Notes under the pieces: generated by a model | Seen by the model: only the letters and a program-made list of their open reading frames with translations | Database searches by the model: none | Told to the model about the DNA's origin: nothing | Position numbers and translations under genes: made by a program | NCBI GenBank assembly: GCA_015350385.1 | Contig: WNKI01000001.1 | Location: 8,790,130 to 8,854,129, forward strand | Source: Aculops lycopersici | Lineage: Eukaryota > Arthropoda > Arachnida > Trombidiformes > Eriophyidae | DNA length: 64,000 bases | Direction: 5' to 3' | Part shown: one piece after another, positions 19,457 to 30,302 of the stretch | How positions within the stretch are numbered: position 1 is the stretch's first letter | Layout of the letters: every line of letters begins with the position of its first letter

Positions 19457-22400
19457 ATGAAGATCGGAAGCAAACTTTACCTCTACCACCAACCTATTAG
19501 CTTGAGTAGATTTATCTCATCAACTTCTATATTGTTTTTAGTCATTTTATGCACAACAAAACTTAGTTATAGCTACCATTTTGCACCTCAAAGTATCCTC
19601 CGTACATCGACAACCCCCATCGAGAATCCAAATCTTTCACCACCACAAGTTCAGTCCGATGATCCAAATGCCAGCATAAACTCCGGACCTAAGCCAGTTA
19701 GGATTTTAGTCCATCCAAGAAACATTACTGCCCTAGAGAGAAAAACAGCCATTCTAGTCTGCGAGGCAGAAAGTGATCCAAAGCCAACATTTAACTGGTT
19801 CAAAGATGGCAAGCCGCTGCTCAAAAAGCGATTGTCCATCTTTGGTTATCCTGGAGGTTCAGTGCTCCGGATAGATCCGATCAAAAATGAACGTGATAGT
19901 GGAGAATACGAGTGCCAAGTAGAGAATGGGATTGGGCCAGCAGTAAGATCACAAATACAAGTTAGAGCCATAAACGAAACCGACGCTCCACAAGGGTTTC
20001 CAAAGATTGTTAGTCAACCACTTCCGAGCAAACTCATCGAAGTAGGTGGCGTAGCCATACTTACATGTAGCGCCACTGGTGACCCAGAGCCAGAATATTC
20101 TTGGTTTCATGAGTCACTTCCCATTCATACACAGTTGGATTCAAGTAGTGGAAGTAATCCGAAGTATACTCTAGAGAACGGAATTCTTAAGGTCTATAAT
20201 ATCACTGAAAATGACAAGGGGGAGTACCTATGCACAGCCGGCAATAACAAAGGTGTAGTCACCTCGCAAACAACGAGCCTTATGGTTTCTACAGAGCCAC
20301 TTCCTGAAGCAGCTCCAATTGATCTCAAAGTTAAGCTCACTAGTCCAACAGATGTAACCCTACTTTGGTCACCACCTGAATTCAAGAACAATATTACAAT
20401 AACTGGATACCAGTTGTTTTTTGGCAAATTAGGTTCTCCACAATCGGAAAAATACGACCTACCCAATATTACTAGATTTGCTAAGAATGATCTCAGTGAG
20501 GATACTAAATATGCATTCAGAGTTAGAGCTAAAACTCGCGGTGTCTTGGGATCTTACTCCGAGACCATCGACTTCTCAACACCCAAAGATTCACCTCCAC
20601 CGCCGACAAATGTTAAAGCTCTAGCAGATTCCTACTCAACAGCAATGGTTTGGTGGGACGAGACCGCTTACTTTAGTGGAGTCACAGGCTATAGAGTTTA
20701 CTACAATCTACATAATCAATCAACCCTTCAAGAGAGTTATGCTGACGACTTTGACTTATGGTCAACGAAGAATGTTAGCTTGACTAGTTCAGTTATTATT
20801 AGCAATTTGTTAGAGAATCGTCATTATGAAGTTCGTGTTTGTGCAGTAGGAAATGATTTTTCAGGAAAACTTTCCAAGCCTGCAAGCTTCAACACGCAAC
20901 CAGAGGAAGTGCCTCATGATCTCAAAATTTCAGACCTAACAACGCATTCAGTGAAAGTAACCTGGAAACCGCCTTTGAAGATGATGCCACTCAAGTACAA
21001 GGTTGTTTACGATGCCCCCGAAAAGTATTACTATGACTACAAAGGTGAAAGGAAGACCATCAAGATATCACCTGCAACATTATACTCGAACAATACATTT
21101 ATCGTTATCGACGACCTGATGCCATATACTAAATATCGCATCAACGTGACAGCCACATCGTCGAAAGACACTTTCCGTCCGCCAGGTATGGTGCATATAA
21201 CCACTGCTATGGCGGCCCCTAAATCTATGGACAAACCAGCTCGCATTGGACCGCTAGCAAATGGGCGCGAGTTCAAGTTGGTCCTACCTCAAGCTAGCGA
21301 AGAGTACGGACCTATCGGTCATTATTATGTTGTTGTCGTTCCATCCGAGATGCCATCAAGTGACCCTGACAGTTGGAGCACTCAGGAACTTACATCCCCA
21401 TCGGTCAAAACTGTTAACGGTCCCTATATTGCGGCCAAGTTTACTAGAAACAGAATGATCAAGGATTTCATATTGGGCGACGGCAAGACCTATGAAGGTT
21501 TCATCAATAAGCCTCTGATCAAGGATCAACAGTATTGTGTCTTTGTACGTGCTGTTGTTGACCACTCCGAGTCGCTATATACAAGTAGCCCTCTATCCGA
21601 CGTGATTACTCTAGCGCCACCTGAAGCTCGACCGAGCCAAACAACAACAAGTGGTGAGTCTTTCAAGATGGTTAGATGGGTATTATTTTCAGCACTAGTT
21701 TTAGTCATCATATTAGCTTTAATAGTGACAGCATTTTACAATAAGCAGCGTCAAGCTCTCAAGACGAACCAAATGAATGAAACGACCATCAGGCTATTGC
21801 CTGATCCAATGATGAATAGCATTTATGCTCCCGTCCCCATTGAACACATAGAGAGAAGTAGAACGAATTATCAGTCCAGAGCTAAGCAAAACCATCCCCC
21901 TGTACCCGTCAACGAACTTGCCGAACATATTGAGGTGCTTAAGATGGATAACAATCTAAAAGAGGAATATGAGTCGATTGAACCTGGACAACAATTTACC
22001 TGGGATCATTCGAACATGGATTGCAATCGCGCAAAGAATAGATATGGCAATGTCGTGTCCTATGATCATAGCCGAGTTATCTTGAGCCAAATAGACGGGA
22101 TTCCAGGATCCGATTATATCAATGCAAATTTCTGTGATGGCTACAACAAGCCCAACCAATACATTGCGACCCAAGGTCCGCTTCCAAATACTGTCGGCGA
22201 CTTCTGGCGTATGGTTTGGGAACAAAAATCAAGCACCATCGTGATGATGACTCAACTTGAAGAGCGGGGACGTGTCAAGTGTGTTCAATATTGGCCGTCG
22301 CACGACTCGGTTAGCTATCATGGAATAACAATAACAGCTCTCGATGTTCAAGAACTAGCTTACTATAGTATTAGAACTTTCAGATTACAATGCAATAACA

Positions 22401-23812
22401 TGTTACGTGATGTTAGGCAATTCCAATTCACCGCGTGGCCAGACCATGGTGTACCTGATCATCCAACTCCATTCTTAATGTTCTTACGACGTATCAAGAT
22501 TATGAACCCACCTGATGCCGGGCCAATGATTATATTGTGCTCAGCAGGTGTAGGCCGAACTGGGTGCTTCATCGTGATTGACTCCATGATTGAACGAGTG
22601 AAGCAAGAATCTACTATTGATATTTATGGGCATAATACGAAACTCAGGGCTCAAAGAAATTATATCGTACAAACCGAGGATCAGTACATGTTTATACATG
22701 ATGCAATATTAGAGGCAATCATCGCCTCAGATACTGAAGTTCCTCTTGCTAAATTGAATGAGCATTATCACAAGTTGATGCAAGTTTTACCTAATGAAGG
22801 ATCAACAGGTCTGGAGTTGGAGTTTAAGCGACTAGCGTTAATCAAGTATTCTGGTCAAAAGTTTGTTAGCGCCAATTTGCCGATAAACAAGCATAAGAAT
22901 AGATTAATGAACATATTACCCTATGAAAGCACTCGAGTTTGTTTGGAGCCGATAATCGGAATTGAAGGGTCTGATTACATAAATGCAAGCTTTTGTGATG
23001 GTTATCGTCAAAGAAATGCGTATATTGCAACACAAAGTCCCCTCCCAGATACAGTGGAGGATTTGTGGCGTATGATGATTGAACACCAGTCGAGTATTAT
23101 TATTATGCTAACCAAGCTGAAGGAGGCGGGTCGCGAAAAGTGTACACAATATTGGCCTGCCGAGAGATCAGGCGATTATGGTCCATACAAGATCACGTTA
23201 AACCACGAGTACGACAATTCTCTTAATTACGTACTACGAGAATTTACAGTTACAGATATACGTAATCCTGGTTGCAGCAGAGTTTTCCGCCAATTCCACT
23301 ACACGAATTGGCCTGAACAGGTAAGTCTTTTGCCGATTCTATCGATAATTTTGATTCTATTCTTAAGGTCGAGCTATTAATCTTTGTCCATTCTGATCAA
23401 CTACAGGGAGTTCCAAAATCTGGCGAGGCTTTCATCAAGTTCATCGCGGAGGTGCATAAGACAAAACAGACGTTTGGTGTCGAGGGTCCTATAACAGTCC
23501 ACTGTAGTGTTGGTGTTGGTAGGTAAGTATAAGTTCCGCTGCACTGAAACGACTTCCGGTTTCAGAGAATTACGAAGTCTAACTAAATCTTCCTTGTTCA
23601 ATCATCTCGTCTATCATAGAACCGGTGTCTTCATTGCCCTAAGCATTGTTCTGGAGCGATTGCAGAACGAAGGTTTCTTTGATCTATTTGAAACAGTGCG
23701 CACATTGAGAACCCAACGGCCAGGTATGGTGCAAACGGAAGATCAGTATCAATATTGCTATCAAACAGCCCTAGAGTACATTAGGAGTTTTGATAATTAT
23801 ACATCGCATTGA
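19457..23812 (+). CDS. Lar: LAR-type receptor protein tyrosine phosphatase
   Basis: Exons 19457-23320, 23407-23522 and 23620-23812 give 1390 residues; introns of 86 and 97 bases keep the frame. The ATG at 19457 precedes a signal peptide (core SILFLVILC). The order is two Ig domains (about 81-175 and 185-282), about four fibronectin III domains (290-725), one membrane span (738-761, VRWVLFSALVLVIILALIV), then tandem phosphatase domains D1 and D2. The LAR family normally has three Ig and up to nine FN3 domains, so the ectodomain is short. D1 has KNRY, WPDHGVP and QTEDQY, but its P-loop reads LCSAGVGRTG (Cys1028), with Leu where the family has His. D2 has HCSVGVGRTG (Cys1321) and WPEQGVP, as usual for the weak or inactive D2. 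LAR acts at the cell surface in axon guidance and synapse formation. Confidence 0.93.
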
Positions 23813-24084
23813 TTTTATTGAGTTAGATTAGTTTTAGTCATATCTGCTTGACTCCTTCAGGACCAATCATCTTCACTATCAAAATGCTCTCTAGATTCCC
23901 TTCATTCCCCCTATCTTATTAGCTATAATCATGTCATTAGAAATAGCCATAATCGTGAAAGGAGAACGACGTGTTTTATATTGCACAAATATATTAATAT
24001 GATTCATCTTGTCATTTTCACGAATTTAATTGTGAGTAATTAAATTTAAAGCTGCCATATCATTATTTCCATTCTCATCGTTTA
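23813..24084. other. Spacer between LAR and the SIFamide gene
   Basis: The two genes converge here. A TTTATT at 24081-24086 (AATAAA on the minus strand) overlaps the SIFamide stop codon. Nothing else is recognised. Confidence 0.3.
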
Positions 24085-24390
24085 TTAGCGTCTCTTTTTA
24101 CCAAATATACTTCCATTGATTGGTGGATGTCTGTGCGTAACGGAAGTGGCTACTCGCGAGCTCGCTGGCTTTGGATCAGGCACAGGTGCGGCTTCCGCTA
24201 GAATATTGGAGCCATAAGTTGTTGATGTTTGTCTATTCTGATTATGAGATGAGATGATGCTATGGCTCCTGGCCAATGAGTCAAAAATTGGTGTTGATAT
24301 TGACTGCTCGTTTGCTAATATGAGAACAATTAAAATCGTTGATATGATTCTTGGATTCAACATCCCCAATCTACTCTTGCGTGCGTTCAT
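24085..24390 (-). CDS. SIFamide neuropeptide precursor
   Basis: The protein ends in HPPINGSIFGKKRR and then a stop. SIFamide peptides of arthropods carry the C-terminal block PPFNGSIF-amide; here Phe is replaced by Ile. The following Gly is the amide donor, and KKRR is the dibasic cleavage site. A hydrophobic core (ISTILIVLILA) after a basic start (MNARKSRLG) fits a signal peptide, which is why I place the start at 24390; an in-frame ATG also exists at 24363, and the open frame reaches back to an ATG at 24615. SIFamide acts through a GPCR in feeding, mating and sleep control in insects. Two things are unusual: the peptide sits about 65 residues after the signal peptide instead of right behind it, and there is no C-terminal Cys-containing copeptide. 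A GTAAAA donor within the GK codons leaves room for a further exon. Confidence 0.75.
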   Translation of the reverse strand: MNARKSRLGMLNPRIISTILIVLILANEQSISTPIFDSLARSHSIISSHNQNRQTSTTYGSNILAEAAPVPDPKPASSRVATSVTHRHPPINGSIFGKKRR

Positions 24391-24770
24391 TGTTGGATTA
24401 AATTTTGTCATTAAACTGGGAAAAGGAAGTGGTTTTGTTTTCATATCCGTCGACGCTACGCTGTTAATGTGTCTTATCGATGGTTGTGTGTTTAAATTTG
24501 AGTTCATTTTTGATGATATTATTTGGTTGTTGTTAATGTTTGCGTCTTTTGTTTGTCCCCTAAAGTTCAATTCCCCTTCCGTCAAAATTAAATTGAGATA
24601 CTCGATGTCTATCATGTCAAATATATTATGTCATTATTATAAACCACAAATACTTGCCCTCCCTACTTGTTGTCTTTGTCGCTCTTAGCTCAATCGTGCG
24701 TCACTCTACTAACGGCATCCAACGAATTGATTGTGACTTAAATACTCTCGAAATGGATTTGAGTTGAGCG

Positions 24771-24805
<35 letters not shown>

Positions 24806-26805
24806 CTAACCAATGAGAACCAAACAAAGCTGAATCAAACCGAATCTAACTAAACCTATCGAAACTAAACTAAGCGGGGCAAAGCCAGCCAGCCAGCCAG
24901 CTCGAGATGATATTTCAAATTGTCTCATTAGAGATATTGGCTTTCGATCCTTCTTGGTGGGAGTCTCAGAGCGCAAACCCCGAATAAGAGTTGAAGAGAC
25001 GATAAACTAACAACTGTTGGCAAGACCAGCTAGCAAGCCACATGTCTGGCGACAGCATGAAAATGGGCATCAATAAAACACTGTTAAGTGTTAACCAGCA
25101 ATCAGCATTACGCCACCAGCTTGCCGGCACCAGGGGATCTAATTAACTCGCATTGTTTTGCTTGATCTGCCTCTAGGGTATATGGTGGCGAGTCTCCAAA
25201 TTTGACAGAGACAATTAGAGGGAAAATGGAGCGGCAGCGGCAACAGCAACCAGAGACATTATCCAAAGCGTTGAGAAGAGAGGGGGAGTTAAAATGTTGT
25301 TACAACTACAACTGATATAAATTATAAGAAGTTGTTAGGAGTCAGCCAAGTGAATTGATGAGTAGCCGATAAGTTTAGTTCGAACAACACAACCGAGCAA
25401 CAAGTGTTTGTTGCGTTGCGATTGTGTCGCTAACGCCACATGCTGCCGTTAGTCTTGACACCACCCGCCAAGTTATACCGCCTACAACAAACATTCGAAG
25501 ACCTATGTCCTCTCTCTCCCTATCACTTAGCGAAAGAGTGAGAGTGGAAACGGACGCAAGTCTTGATGTTGGTGTTAGTGGTAATGGCGATGGTTGTGGC
25601 GGTGGTTGTGGTGTTGCCGTCAGAGACACTTCCTCCGCCTCCGCGTCTACCAATGTCCACCGATCGTCGTTAATTGGTAGGTTGGTTGGTTGGTGGAGGA
25701 TGTGCAACAGGCTGTTAATTGCTTGAGAGCGAGGCATATAACTTGGGGAGTCTTGAGTTTTGCTCCCACTAGCAATCATAATCAGAACTCATGAACAACA
25801 ATTTAAGGACTTGAATTGTTGCTGGCTTGGGTCAAACGGGTTGCAAACCATAAGTGTGAGCTTTGGACTCGTAATTAGATCTAGTCTGCGATGGCAGATT
25901 AAGCAAAATTCCGCAGTTAAGGGGAGGGGGGACTCTTTGCTTAGACCGGACGCGCTGATTTTTGCAATCCCCTTAAGCAGGAACAGTCTTATCAAATTGA
26001 TTCATCCCGAAAAACCTTCTAACATGGATGTAACGTTGATGGACCTCTCACATTAAACAATTCATGTAGCAGTTGTAGTTGTAGTGGACAATGTGAATAG
26101 TAATAGGATAGACAAAGTTCATTAGTATTATTTACAAGGCGATCATTACTATTTGGTTTAGATGCTGGGAATGAGATAATAACTCGCTTGGTGCGACACA
26201 AATCTCACGTAACTTGGACTCTCGGGTACTCGTCATGTTGAGAGACGGAGAGAAGGGAAAACTTGCCAGGCGCGAAGAAAAGCACGCACACCCAACGAAA
26301 TACATGCATCTACTCTCATTGAAGTTTTAGAGTATTACCCGAGATTAACTGGAAATAACCCTGAAAGAGTCGAGAATATTATAAACTCCATTCAACCGAA
26401 TAGGCAATCTTGTAGAAATTTTGGTTAGATTTTAACTTCTCAATTGCATTAAGGGGTTAGCTCTATCATAATCTACTACTTCTCTTCCGTGCGTCTTTGT
26501 GCATCTTGCTGAAATCAATTTTTGAATTTTCCCGCTACGCGCACCTCTGAAACTTCCGCGAGCTAAAGATATGCGGCAAAAAGCACATGCATGCGCCGCT
26601 GAAAACTTGCATGCATATGCCGCTGCCGCCGCTTGCTCTGTTTTGGGCTTGAGCATGAAACTTCCACGCTTCTTTACAGCCAAACCAACACAGATGTCTT
26701 GATATTATTCTACCATTTATGTCAATATTATCAATTTGAACTAGTTTCCAAGACTAATATTACCTTTAATCTAAGTTAGCAAGATTCAACTGAATAGCTG
26801 TCAAA
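24391..26805. other. Intergenic region with (GA)n microsatellite
   Basis: A (GA)n run occupies about 24771-24805. Small frames on both strands (for example 25375-25779) are low-complexity and show no domain. The last part should carry the RpS17 promoter and probably 5' elements of the SIFamide gene. Confidence 0.4.
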
Positions 26806-27353
26806 ATGGTGAGTATCTATGGGCTATTTACAACCCCATTATGGACTTCTGGGCTGACCAAAGGCCTACCCTTACTATGAGATACCTCATGTTGATGCTT
26901 AGATAGAACTTAAACTAACCAATTTTGCACCACTACTTTGCATATCTTGAAAATTTCCAGGGACGTGTAAGAACAAAGACCATCAAGAAGGCCTCGAAGA
27001 TTATGATCGAGAAGTACTACACCAGGCTTACATTAGATTTCCACACAAACAAGAGGATATGCGATGAGATTGCAACCATACCAACAAAGCGGTTGAGAAA
27101 CAAGGTCGCTGGTTTCGTCACTCACTTAATGAAGCGTATCTCCAAGGGTCCAGTTCGTGGAATTTCAATTCGCCTGCAAGAAGAGGAGCGCGAGAGGAGA
27201 GACAACTTTGTGCCCGAGGTGTCGGCCATCGACATTGACCCAATCGAGGTTGACCCAGAGTCACAGGAAATGTTGGCAGAGATGGGCTTTGACAAGATCC
27301 CAAACCTTCAGCAAACGACGGCCACGCCATTCGCTCGTGTTGGTAGGGTTTAG
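26806..27353 (+). CDS. RpS17: 40S ribosomal protein S17
   Basis: Exon 1 is the ATG alone (26806-26808). A 152-base intron (GTGAGT to CCAG) follows, and exon 2 is 26961-27353. The product is 131 residues and begins MGRVRTKTIKKASK, followed by TNKRICDEIATIPTKRLRN, both hallmarks of eS17; human RPS17 has 135. It is a structural protein of the small ribosomal subunit. An intron right after the ATG is common in animal ribosomal protein genes. An AATAAA lies at 27394-27399, and the gene converges with PEX16, whose own poly(A) signal is only about 60 bases further on. Confidence 0.97.
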
Positions 27354-27393
27354 ATGTTGAAAAAGAAAGTAACTTATCACATATTGTCAAAAA

Positions 27394-27399
27394 AATAAA
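27394..27399 (+). other. Poly(A) signal of RpS17
   Basis: AATAAA, 41 bases after the RpS17 stop codon. Confidence 0.7.
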
Positions 27400-27461
27400 T
27401 CTCTGATATTACAAACAAAACAAGGACTTCAATATTGACAAGCTAAACGTCAGTACAGTAT

Positions 27462-27467
27462 TTTATT
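27462..27467 (-). other. Poly(A) signal of PEX16
   Basis: TTTATT, i.e. AATAAA on the minus strand, 36 bases past the PEX16 stop. The two convergent genes therefore have closely adjoining 3' ends. Confidence 0.65.
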
Positions 27468-27502
27468 GTAAAAGAACCCTGTGCCCTCCTCTTTAGGACC
27501 TT

Positions 27503-28708
27503 TCAGTCACTCCACACTCTAAAGTAGTCTTTTTGCCAATCGGGAATGTAGTTGATGAAGGTGGCGATAAAAGATCCAAAGAGAGGTATATTCTCAGCCG
27601 TGGTTGCGATTCCTTGCAATGCCCTTTGTTTCGTATAATCATCAAAAAAAGGTGATCTTAATAGGTACAGTAGCAAAGAGGAAGCTCTTTGTCCGAGTTC
27701 CATTCTCTCATTCAAGTTGAAATGATAGCACTTTGGTATAGTTTGTTGGCTCATAGTAGCTGTCATCGAGACACCTTGCGGCATAGGGATAGGTAGAGAT
27801 CTTACCAAGTATAAGCTAGACACATCCATGGCCAAGGATGTGATATACGAAATCCATGATTTGGTGCCAAAGGCGCCCATGAGAGCCAAGTGAGCTATTG
27901 GTCTTGCGATATGAAGAAGTTCACCGTAAAGTTGACGCTCTGTTAGCACTGCTGATTTGTGCTCTCGATACCTATCCAACAAGATGGTCAGTCTCTGCTT
28001 CTGAACGGCCGTGAATGAGCCCTGTTGTTCTTTGTTGCTAGTAATACTTGAGAATCTTGCCTCTTTCGGTGGTGCATCACTGATAGATCGCATCTTACGT
28101 CCAGTAGATTTTAGGATGACAGACTTGTTGTTCTTTGAGCTCGTTCCATCTTCAGTAACCTCTTGAATTCGATCTTCCTCGTCAGAATCTAAATTATCCA
28201 ACTGATCACCGAATCTCTCTTGCAATTTGCAGATTTCAGTATAGTGTATTCTATCTAAAGGCGGAATTGATTGCGTCTTGGTGAGCCCGTCGTCGAATAC
28301 TAGCAATAGAATGAGCTTGATTGCAGCCTTGGCTATTTGGATGACAGTTACTATGGCCCATTTCCCTGTGGCTCCATAGTAGTCTCGTCCGTAGATCTCA
28401 GCCAACAACTCTAAACTCTGTATTACAGACAAGAATGTTTTGAGTTGAGTAGCACAACTGCTCAGATCTAACTTTAGTTGGGGGTTATTCTGCCTCAAGA
28501 TTATGTCATTGCACAATTGAAGTATATTTGCGCCCGAAGATAATAGTTCTCCTAATATCGGTGATTTCCTGGTTGCAATAAGATATGACGACCATCGAAT
28601 TATGGCCTCAACTTCGGCTGCAACTCTGGGATTAAATTTAACAAACTTTTCATATTTGCTAAAGTAATCCTTGAACGATCTCAAGGCAGAGCCGAAGTCG
28701 GCATCCAT
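27503..28708 (-). CDS. Pex16: Peroxisomal membrane protein PEX16
   Basis: An intronless frame of 401 residues (human PEX16 has 336). The C-terminal block is the clearest match: SLLLYLLRSPFFDDYTK and YIPDWQKDYFRVW correspond to LLYYLLRSPFYDRF and YLPTWQKIYFYSW of the family. The N-terminal part has the helical layout of the family, and SCATQLKTFLSVIQSLELLAE fits its first conserved region. PEX16 sits in the ER and peroxisome membrane and recruits PEX3 for membrane protein insertion during peroxisome formation. The extra length comes from a polar, acidic insert (LDSDEEDRIQEVTEDG) in the middle, where family members have a short loop. It converges with RpS17 and diverges from the small HSP gene. 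Confidence 0.85.
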   Translation of the reverse strand: MDADFGSALRSFKDYFSKYEKFVKFNPRVAAEVEAIIRWSSYLIATRKSPILGELLSSGANILQLCNDIILRQNNPQLKLDLSSCATQLKTFLSVIQSLELLAEIYGRDYYGATGKWAIVTVIQIAKAAIKLILLLVFDDGLTKTQSIPPLDRIHYTEICKLQERFGDQLDNLDSDEEDRIQEVTEDGTSSKNNKSVILKSTGRKMRSISDAPPKEARFSSITSNKEQQGSFTAVQKQRLTILLDRYREHKSAVLTERQLYGELLHIARPIAHLALMGAFGTKSWISYITSLAMDVSSLYLVRSLPIPMPQGVSMTATMSQQTIPKCYHFNLNERMELGQRASSLLLYLLRSPFFDDYTKQRALQGIATTAENIPLFGSFIATFINYIPDWQKDYFRVWSD

Positions 28709-29145
28709 ACTTTTAAGTCAGTGGGTCTTCTGTTTATCTAACTTGTTGATGCTAGCAACCAATCTAGTGATGTTGCTGTCACCCTGAGGCCGACAAGATT
28801 CAATTAGGTATCTCTATTTCCCTGAGATTGTCATGAATAAAGTTTGATTTGAAGAAAATTACCAAAGAATAGTTCATCTGGAGAACAATTAGAATATGCA
28901 TGGTTTATCTTGAACCATGGCCTGCAGGGAAGATGGCAAAATAATGAGCGTCTTCAAGGCGAAGGAGGCACAACAAGTGTCTGCAGGATGCATGGTCGCT
29001 CATGGTCGCTGGCCATGAAAACCTGGACAACGACGATTGGATAATCCACTACAAAATTGTAAGTATGAGTTCATCTCGAAATGATTGCCAAATCCCTCTA
29101 TAATTGGTGGGAATTGGTGAGATATCTTTGTAGAGACAATGGTAT
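28709..29145. other. Divergent spacer between PEX16 and the small HSP
   Basis: Contains a short direct repeat (CATGGTCGCT twice, about 28991-29010) and a donor-like GTAAGT at about 29058. A short frame here has no recognisable domain. It should carry the PEX16 promoter. Confidence 0.3.
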
Positions 29146-29330
29146 TTCAAGAAGTTCTTTGCCGGACACCATTTCTCGAATTTGCATGGAATTCGGCATA
29201 TTTCCATAGGTAGAGATGAGGTTGTGTAGAGAGAAATTTCTGGGAACTTCTAGCCTGCGCTCGCTGATCTGCACATAAGATTCGCACTGTGAAAGCCTAC
29301 AGAAACGTCGCGTAATTTCTGGCAGGAACG
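29146..29330 (+). promoter_or_regulatory. Heat-shock elements upstream of the small HSP
   Basis: Inverted GAA/TTC pentamers cluster in this stretch. At 29232-29251 AGAAATTTCTGGGAACTTCT has units spaced five bases apart with one imperfect unit. At 29146-29157 TTC-AA-GAA-G-TTC lies, and at 29301-29330 AGAAAC, ATTTCT and GGAACG are found. This is the expected binding pattern for heat-shock factor trimers and suggests stress induction. Confidence 0.65.
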
Positions 29331-29338
29331 CAACTCCG

Positions 29339-29346
29339 TATATAAG
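29339..29346 (+). promoter_or_regulatory. TATA box of the small HSP gene
   Basis: TATATAAG, with a TCAGATT initiator-like site starting at 29372. The first HSE lies about 90 bases upstream. Confidence 0.7.
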
Positions 29347-29514
29347 CTGCAGGAACGCTGATCACTCTAAGTCAGATTGAAAGAAGAAGCGAAAAAGAAA
29401 AGAAGAAAGCAACTAACGACCTAAACCTCTCAAACAAACCAAGCTCAAAACAAACAACACCAAATACTAATCTCATCAAGAAACTCAAGTGATAGAGAAC
29501 CAATAGCAGCAAAA

Positions 29515-30207
29515 ATGTCACTCATTCTACGATCACTTCTAAGAGACCCACTAGTCGCTAGGCCACTAACCCGAGCTCTGCGTCGATTTGACGACGACTA
29601 CTGGGTTGACGATTGGCCAGCTGCAAAGGTCCGAAGGGTTCATCCGAGTTACGAGTCACCATTGAGCATTATGGACGATATGAACCGCCAAATGGTACAA
29701 GCTTTCAACAAGATGCAAGAGGTGGCCGAGGATCTAGGTAACTTCGAGGCCGAGTTACTGGAGAAGGAGAACCAAGGCAACCGAGGAGTTAAGAGGAGGA
29801 GACAAGACCAAGAAGCCTTAGTGCAGAGGACCGAGTCTGGTGGACTTCAATTGGCACTCGATGTGAGGGAGTTCAAGCCGGAAGACTTAAAGATCAAGCT
29901 AGTCGACGACAATCTAGTAGTCGAAGGCGTGAGCGAAGTTTCTGGCAAAGACTCCTACAAGCGCAACCATTTCAAGCGCTGGTTCAAGGTTCCTGAAGAT
30001 TGCAAGCTGGACGAGATCAAGTCAAAACTAACAAATGACAACAAGCTGCTGATTGAGCTACCAATGAACAAGCCGGCGATTGAAGAGAAAGCTAGGGAAA
30101 TTCCAATCGAGAACCAGCGAAGACAAAAGCCGGCGGAGATCAAGAACGGTTCCGAGAACAACAACAACCACCAGGCGCACCATGAACAACAGGCAGCCTC
30201 GAATTGA
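29515..30207 (+). CDS. Small heat-shock protein (alpha-crystallin domain)
   Basis: An intronless gene of 230 residues. The alpha-crystallin domain covers about residues 108-183, with LALDVREFKPEDLKIKL and LVVEG as the usual beta-strand blocks and a clear end at LLIELPM. The C-terminal extension has an I-x-I motif (IPI, 196-198) used in oligomer assembly. The N-terminal region holds WVDDW and two stretches of predicted helix. An extended basic linker (KRRRQDQ) precedes the domain, and the tail is Asn/Gln/His-rich. Small HSPs are ATP-independent chaperones that hold unfolding proteins. HSEs and a TATA box upstream argue for heat induction; a poly(A) signal lies at 30297-30302. Confidence 0.95.
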   Translation: MSLILRSLLRDPLVARPLTRALRRFDDDYWVDDWPAAKVRRVHPSYESPLSIMDDMNRQMVQAFNKMQEVAEDLGNFEAELLEKENQGNRGVKRRRQDQEALVQRTESGGLQLALDVREFKPEDLKIKLVDDNLVVEGVSEVSGKDSYKRNHFKRWFKVPEDCKLDEIKSKLTNDNKLLIELPMNKPAIEEKAREIPIENQRRQKPAEIKNGSENNNNHQAHHEQQAASN

Positions 30208-30296
30208 TAACCCAGTAAATAGAGATCTCTTCAAACCTCCTCAATTAGTCAGTAGATTAAATCTATCAAGAACTGGAGTTGTAAAAATCATGAGTC

Positions 30297-30302
30297 AATA
30301 AA
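30297..30302 (+). other. Poly(A) signal of the small HSP gene
   Basis: AATAAA, 90 bases past the stop. Confidence 0.6.

Noticed and set aside
24254..24688. Plus-strand frame of 144 residues
   Set aside because: Antisense shadow of the SIFamide frame; hydrophobic only because it reads the opposite strand.
28952..29057. Possible exon ending at a GTAAGT donor
   Set aside because: A short open frame without homology or upstream acceptor; too weak to call.
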